The notes beneath the pieces are model-generated. The model made no database searches. It was not told where the DNA came from and was given only the letters and a program-made list of their open reading frames with translations. Positions 58,901-64,000 of a stretch of 64,000 bases of DNA are shown here, piece by piece (position 1 is the stretch's first letter; each line of letters begins with the position of its first letter). Both the position numbers and the translations under genes were made by a program. Source of the stretch: Callaeas wilsoni (taxonomy: Eukaryota > Chordata > Aves > Passeriformes > Callaeidae); assembly GCA_013398955.1 (NCBI GenBank), contig VWPU01012279.1, positions 62,001 to 126,000 on the forward strand, written 5' to 3'.

Positions 58901-60788
58901 ATTATTTCTGTTCAAACTGTTCCACTTTGCATGGAATGAATATTCATAGGATTCCTGAGAGAATGAAAGTGCAGAAATGTGTCTATAACTGGGCTGTTAG
59001 GGTGCTTAGTGGGGAAGGTGGGTGAGAGGAACATATTCTTTTGAAATATGCCAGCATACCTGGCTAAGCAGCAGCAAGGACACGGTTAATGATTTGTGTT
59101 TGGGACTGAAGTGTTCATACTGGAGATAAGATGGAATTTGAATGTTCAAATCTGATTGTGGCAGCAGCCCTCAGACACACTACTGAAAAGGCTACCTGGG
59201 AATTAATAGTTGTCTATTTAGTGCTCAATAATGTGAGGAAAATATAGTGTGAAACCACTCACAGAATGATGAAAAAGCCTCTCCTAGAGCTGCAAGAATA
59301 AAATTTCTCCCTGTAAACTAGCCTTATATAGAGATCTAGGAGTGCAAATGAACCTGGCAGAGAAGTAATTAAGTAGAATGACTGCAAAGACCTGATAAAA
59401 AAAATCCTATATTTGGCAAAAAGTCATTAATCTAGATATTCTAAAAAGCAGATTAAATAACCGTTCACATGAACTCTTCTATGAAGGTATTCTCCCCTTT
59501 AGACTGTTGCTTTAATGACTGTGTAATTATTGGAATTAATTGGGTTTGAAGGAACACTAGTATTTTTAACATAGGTTTTATCAGGTAGTGACAGTATTTT
59601 TGTCTTATGATAAGTTCATATTTCACTCTCAGATGCCTTACTATTGGATCAAACTTTTCAACTGTAGAGCTGCAGATAAATTCATCTGTGGTAAAAAAGG
59701 TGCTCATTTAAGTCTGTTTATACTGACTTCTGCTGGCTTTCCTCAGGAATGAATCTGTCCCACAAAGTTTATTATGAAATTATTTAGAGAGATGTTGATG
59801 AAGTCACACTGTATGGGTAAAGAAATTTCTGTATATTGCCCTGAAATGACTTTGCTATAGAGAAAGGCATTTAGGGATGGCTTTTTTTAGGGACAAAATC
59901 TATAGAATTTAACAAAAGGCAGCAACACTGTTTTAAGATTCAGCAACAAAAATGCTTTATGGGATCTGTATGCACGATATATTAGGCCATTTGGAATTAT
60001 ACTTTAAAAAATAAAGAAAACATTATATTCCTAGACTGTTTTAATTCTAGAGAGGAACAACACAGCATCCACAAGAATGAGTGGCCAGTTCACTTTGACT
60101 GAGATCAATGACTGCTCCACTAAGGAGAAGGATCTTCCTGCTCTGAGTGCAGCCCATCCAACTGGAAATAGAGCCAGGTTTCAGCTAAGGAATACCCAGG
60201 GGTGCCTCTGCTTTTCCATTTAGTCAAAGTTCATTTCAGATCTTCTGGCTGACAAAAAGCAGCAGGTTTGCTTCTGTTTGCATGTATGCAGCTGGTTTGG
60301 CACCGCAAGTGCATTTTCTGTGGGAGAGCAGTAGCAGTCATCGCCTTCACAAGAGCTTTGCTGTGTAATTAAGTTTTACTAATAAAGACTGAATGTACTA
60401 GATTAATAACCTTGTCTTTACATTGCAGACTGGTAAATTAGAGTTGGATTTCTGTCTCTCTAAGAACTGTTGCTAGATTCAGAACACTGCTTTGATACCT
60501 TTAATTTAATTACCTACAAAAATTTTATGCCATTCATCTTCCACAAAGTGCATATTCTAGCCAATGGAGACACACCGATTTACACCAGGTCTGGGGTCTG
60601 TGTAGGAAAAATTTAGGTTATAGCTTTTCAGGACACTTGTGAAAAAATATCTGGGGTTTTGTTCCTGCTTATAGATTCTTATCCTATCTATAGACTGTGG
60701 TAAATGTGAACCTTTCCCCTCCAAGGTGTGTTCTTTGTAGGAGTCAGAATTTACATTTGCCTGTTAACTCACTTTGAGACTCATTGTC
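55913..60788. other. Non-coding DNA with a strong hairpin
   Basis: About 4.9 kb without supported genes or transposons. The main structure is the 16-bp perfect inverted repeat at 56457-56522. Short CA-rich and AT-rich runs occur (for example 58240-58275). Confidence 0.4.
56457..56522. repeat. Perfect 16-bp inverted repeat, 34-nt loop
   Basis: TTTAAATTTACATTCT (56457-56472) and AGAATGTAAATTTAAA (56507-56522) are exact reverse complements separated by 34 nt. It is the longest perfect stem I found in the window. RNA or single-stranded DNA would fold into a 66-nt hairpin. No miRNA, MITE or tRNA family is recognised. Confidence 0.95.
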
Positions 60789-61720
60789 CTAAAACCACAG
60801 AGATGCAGATCTGGGAAGGACAACAGGAGGCTTTCCTGTCCCTCCCCTGCACTGTCCCCAACAGGTGCTGGTATGAACTGTCCTTAAACACGTCCAATAA
60901 AGCATATTCACACATATTCTTAAATACTTCAGTATTAAATACTTCAACACTCAAAATACTCCTTCTTAAAAGACTGCACTAATAATGCAATTTAGAAATT
61001 ACAATATTTAGTTGCAATAGTTTCTTTTTGTCCTTCCTTTCTGGTCTTAAGTAACAAGTGACCATTATTCCATTTATAATGATCTTTTTTACATACTAGA
61101 AGATTTAAACATCCCCCTTTAATGTTCCCTTTTGTGGTCTAAAGGAATGGGATTACCTTTCTTTATGGATTATGTTTGCTAAATCCTTTAGCATTCCTTG
61201 CACCATACTGTGGATTTTTTCCAAGTCATCTTTTTTAAAATGTGGTGTCTAAAAGTGGACAACTGGTCTGAGATCCAGTTGGCTCCCAAGTAGAGCAAAA
61301 CACTTACTTCCCAAGGGTTGTATACAATATTCCTAGGAATGTATCTTTGACCAAGACTTTTTCTTGGAAAAAATACTGTGTTGTTACTCATAGCCAATTT
61401 GTGATTCACCAAAACCCTCAGATCCTTCTCTGTGTAAATTCACTTCTGTTACATGTCTATTTTCATGTCTTTGTTGAATTTCATCTGCTTTTAATTTCAG
61501 AGGATGTCTGATTTTTTAGACTCATTTTATTTCCGGTTTTGATGCTGTCATCAAAGTAAGAGCAACTTCTCCATTCATATTGTCTGTAGATTTTCTAAAC
61601 ATATTAATTCAACTTCATCATTCCATCATTAATAAAACTACTTAGAAGAAATGGGACTCCACATGAGGGTTCACATTCTTAATGTGAATCACTGAAAATT
61701 ATTCTTGGCAGTCACTCCAT
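60789..61720 (-). mobile_element. Ancient amniote-type CR1 LINE
   Basis: A heavily diverged minus-strand CR1, recognisable by a chain of blocks in the right order. From low coordinate these are the reversed 3' end (AACCACAGAGATGCAGATCT, 'cccctgcactgtccccaaca', 'tgaactgtccttaaacacgt') and then 'aaaatgtggtgtctaaaagt'. Next come 'atagccaatttgtgattcac' with 'accctcagatccttctctgt', 'tttgttgaatttcatctgct' and 'cattaataaaactact'. This matches the old CR1 group abundant in turtles and crocodilians. Indels break any coding. A perfect TTCACATT-CTT-AATGTGAA hairpin lies at 61670-61688. The far edge is approximate. Confidence 0.75.
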
Positions 61721-61854
61721 AACCACGAAGAGGAGGTTGAGCACTCACTTTACTTGGGTATGGGTAAACCACCACAGTGGCTGTGGAAGTGCCTAGCATT
61801 ATAGTCTATGGCACCTTTTCCCAACATCCCCCTTTCCAGAAAAGTTATGCACTG

Positions 61855-62165
61855 GGAGGAAGTAACGAAGGTGGATCCAGACCCTTCTCAGTCATCTCCT
61901 GACAGGCTGAGGGGCAATGATAATAAGTCCAAATGTAGGAAATTATACTTAAACACACAAGAATTTTTTTTTTCCTCTGAGTGTGGCTGAACACTTTAAC
62001 AAGTTTCTCAGAAAGTTTGTGGAGTCTTCAGCTTGATGACACTCAAAACCTGAATGGACATGGGCCTAAGCAACTTGCTGGAGCTGACTCTGCTTGAGCT
62101 GGGAGCATGGATTACCGACCTCCCGAGGTCTCTTCCAGCCTCAAACATTCTGCAACTCTATGAAT
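61855..62165 (+). mobile_element. CR1 LINE, 3' fragment
   Basis: Plus-strand CR1 running through the ORF2 end and 3' UTR. It begins with an AGACCCTTCTCAGTCATC block and 'gaggggcaatgataataagt', then 'gaacactttaacaagtttct', 'gtttgtggagtcttcagctt' and 'gaggtctcttccagcctc'. The tail is eroded to ATTCTGCAACTCTATGAA. It faces the older CR1 at 60789-61720 tail-outwards. Confidence 0.85.
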
Positions 62166-63429
62166 TTATAAGACAGTGCTATTTGTTTTACATGTCCTTC
62201 CTTGAATTCAGAGAGTGTTTTGCAAGCAGTTTTAACTTTTCATGACAATAATGTTAAGTAACTTGAAGTCATGGTCTGATCTGCAGCTGAAGGTCAGTCC
62301 GGGAACTAGATTAGACATTTTGCTAGTCTCTGCAATATGACATGAATGACATGTAACATTTCAAACAGTATTTGAAACTCTGTAATTGACTCCTCTGGAT
62401 ACTGAGAGCACATCTTTTTAACCCTAGATCAAAGTCCTTCTCCCAGCTTGAGCACTGGTATTAGACAGTTTCCCCGTCACAGTCTCCCTCTTCCCACCAT
62501 TCCACCTTTAAAAAGCAGCATGTTATTTTTAAGGAAGTTGAAGCCCAGCGCTGACATTATTAGAAAAGATCTGCATCCAAACTCATGACTCATATGACCC
62601 AGGGTAGGCCTCTGCAGTCGAATGGGAGTATTGGCAAGCATCACTTGTGACCTGGACTCCATCCCCTGTGTTCCCAGAACCTCATAGTCACTTCATTAGT
62701 GCCCACATGGATGAGTAACACGAATAGCATGAGTCACAGTCAGGGACTGGATATGCCTCAACAGTCTTTCCACTGTGCCTAAGGTTTTTGAATTAGTCAA
62801 GAAGCTCATGTCCCAGCAGGGTGGTCAGACAGGCAGATGGATGTCTCTGGCCCCAAGACAGAGAGTCTCTAATCACAGTCATCCACTGAGAAGTTTGCCA
62901 CTGGACCAGCACAGCAAATAACAGGATTGTACCTTACTGAAGAGCTGAGTTAAAACGTATTTGTCTTGAAGCAAGAAATTTTCAACATTTATCTCTCCTA
63001 AAAGAGTTTACCTTTCTTTTCTGCTGCAATGGGGAATCTCTGGCATCTGAATTCACTAGGCATGGGACCTGACTCTTAAAAGAACCTACAGCTTTTACAA
63101 ATTACGGACTTGGAAACTGATGGGGTGCACAAAATACTTTCAGCTAGTCTCGTAACCTGATTTTGATACTTGGCAGGAATTTTTAAAGTATTCACGCTCC
63201 TTTTTGTTCTCCTATTTAGCAGATTGTTTTTCAGCACTTTTCTACTTCCATGACAGTTTCTGGTTGTGAAATAATGTAAAACACACTTAAATATAATGAA
63301 GGGTTTTAAACTGTCTGTTCAGACAGGGTACTAAAAGGTACAAGCACATGTCCTGAACAAGAGTGCAATAGCAGAGTGTGAGAAAAAAACCCATCTAACA
63401 CAACAGTCTCTATGCATATTTCTTAGTTG
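62166..63429. other. Unassigned non-coding DNA
   Basis: No gene or repeat recognised. Short open frames (61-63 codons) are chance. Confidence 0.45.
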
Positions 63430-63879
63430 TGATGCCTTAGGATTTTAGCTTTTATATTTTTCAGATATTTGCAATCTTGTAATTCTCTAGTGTATAACTC
63501 TAAACTCCATATAGAGTGTTAGCAACTGCTTTTCCCATTTTGGTCAGACACAACAATTCCTCTCTAGGCCTGGGAATCAAGGACACCTCACTGTTTCAGG
63601 CCCCAAGAAATGTAAACAAAAGTGAGTTGGGGAGGAGCAAACTAAGAGAATGGGACTCCACTGCCTGAAGCTGTAATTGGACAATTAACCCCCAATATGC
63701 AAATGGACCAAACTTATAGAAGTATGAAAACCCATGACTCATCACCCATTTTTGGGTGTAGCCCCTGGGGGGCTTAGACTGCCCTAAATGTACCTGAAGG
63801 GCCTTCAATAAATATAACCGCTTTTTATTCTCTTAATTTTGTCTGGCTTCTGTTTTTAGGTAAGCCCATTAAGGCATCA
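63430..63879 (+). mobile_element. Solo LTR of an avian endogenous retrovirus, copy 2
   Basis: A 450-bp LTR with the same perfect terminal inverted repeat (TGATGCCTT / AAGGCATCA) and overall sequence as the copy at 38650-39088. The flanks are GTTG (63426-63429) and GTTA (63880-63883), a 4-bp target duplication with one mismatch. The octamer ATGCAAAT (63697-63704), a TATA-like CTTATAGA just downstream and AATAAA (63807-63812) are in the same order. It differs from copy 1 by scattered substitutions and about 11 bp of net length, mostly beside an ACAACAATTCCTCTCTAGG segment. Different flanks show two independent insertions, not the ends of one 25-kb provirus. Confidence 0.9.
63697..63716 (+). promoter_or_regulatory. 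Octamer plus TATA promoter core of LTR copy 2
   Basis: ATGCAAAT followed by CTTATAGA, at the matching place in the second LTR. The octamer is unchanged between copies although surrounding bases differ. Confidence 0.4.
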
Positions 63880-64000
63880 GTTATATTGTTGAAATCCATA
63901 CTATGTCAGGTATGATATAATTCCATAATAGTGACTCTTCTTTTTCTCTTGAATGTTATGAACACCACTGTTTTTTCAATTATTGGTAAATCTGCTGATA

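Noticed and set aside
61501..61555. Exon-like segment with TTTTAATTTCAG acceptor and AAA|GTAAGA donor
   Set aside because: It lies inside the ancient CR1 at 60789-61720, whose reversed sequence explains both signals.
38650..63879. The two related LTRs as ends of one large provirus
   Set aside because: They are 25 kb apart, lack internal retroviral sequence, contain several CR1 insertions between them and have different 4-bp flanks.
1..64000. CRISPR arrays, tRNA and rRNA genes, bacterial operons
   Set aside because: No regularly spaced direct repeats, no tRNA B-box-like cloverleaf, and no rRNA-like segment were seen. The window is vertebrate non-coding DNA.

Overview
The window looks like gene-free bird DNA. 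It is AT-rich overall, shows no operon-like coding, and no stretch gives a convincing spliced or unspliced protein gene. The longest open frames (185 and 171 codons) have the length and composition expected by chance. What can be recognised is transposon-derived: CR1 LINE copies on both strands, with the typical 3' tail of ATTCTRTG-like units, and avian-type endogenous-retrovirus LTRs. This repeat spectrum (CR1 dominant, LTRs ending in TG...CA, few microsatellites) points to a bird, probably a passerine. The species call is inference.

Layout. Positions 1-8560 hold an ancient CR1 tail (about 1560-1745), a 0.95-kb CR1 (3402-4345, minus), an LTR (about 7073-7666, plus) and a CR1 (7727-8562, minus). 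Positions 8563-22669 have almost no recognisable repeats but contain two CpG-enriched patches (15134-15618 and 21170-21560). The first begins with an RFX/X-box-like palindrome. Positions 22670-31883 hold three minus-strand CR1s; the one at 27350-28495 reaches into the reverse-transcriptase domain. Positions 36741-39088 hold two short CR1s and a complete solo LTR with 9-bp terminal inverted repeats and a 4-bp target duplication. Positions 39089-60788 are mostly unassigned, with short CR1 tails at 47071, 51665 and 55781, two exon-like islands, a canonical X-box and a 16-bp perfect inverted repeat. Positions 60789-64000 hold an ancient amniote-type CR1 (minus), a younger CR1 (plus) and a second solo LTR of the same family as the one at 38650.

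No genes can be shown to work together. The plausible functional content is regulatory: LTR promoters with a conserved octamer plus TATA arrangement, CpG-rich patches, X-box and forkhead-type palindromes, and hairpin-forming inverted repeats. The window is best read as an intergenic region or a very long intron. I did not find a convincing new biological system; the best leads are the regulatory palindromes, the 16-bp hairpin and the two exon-like islands.
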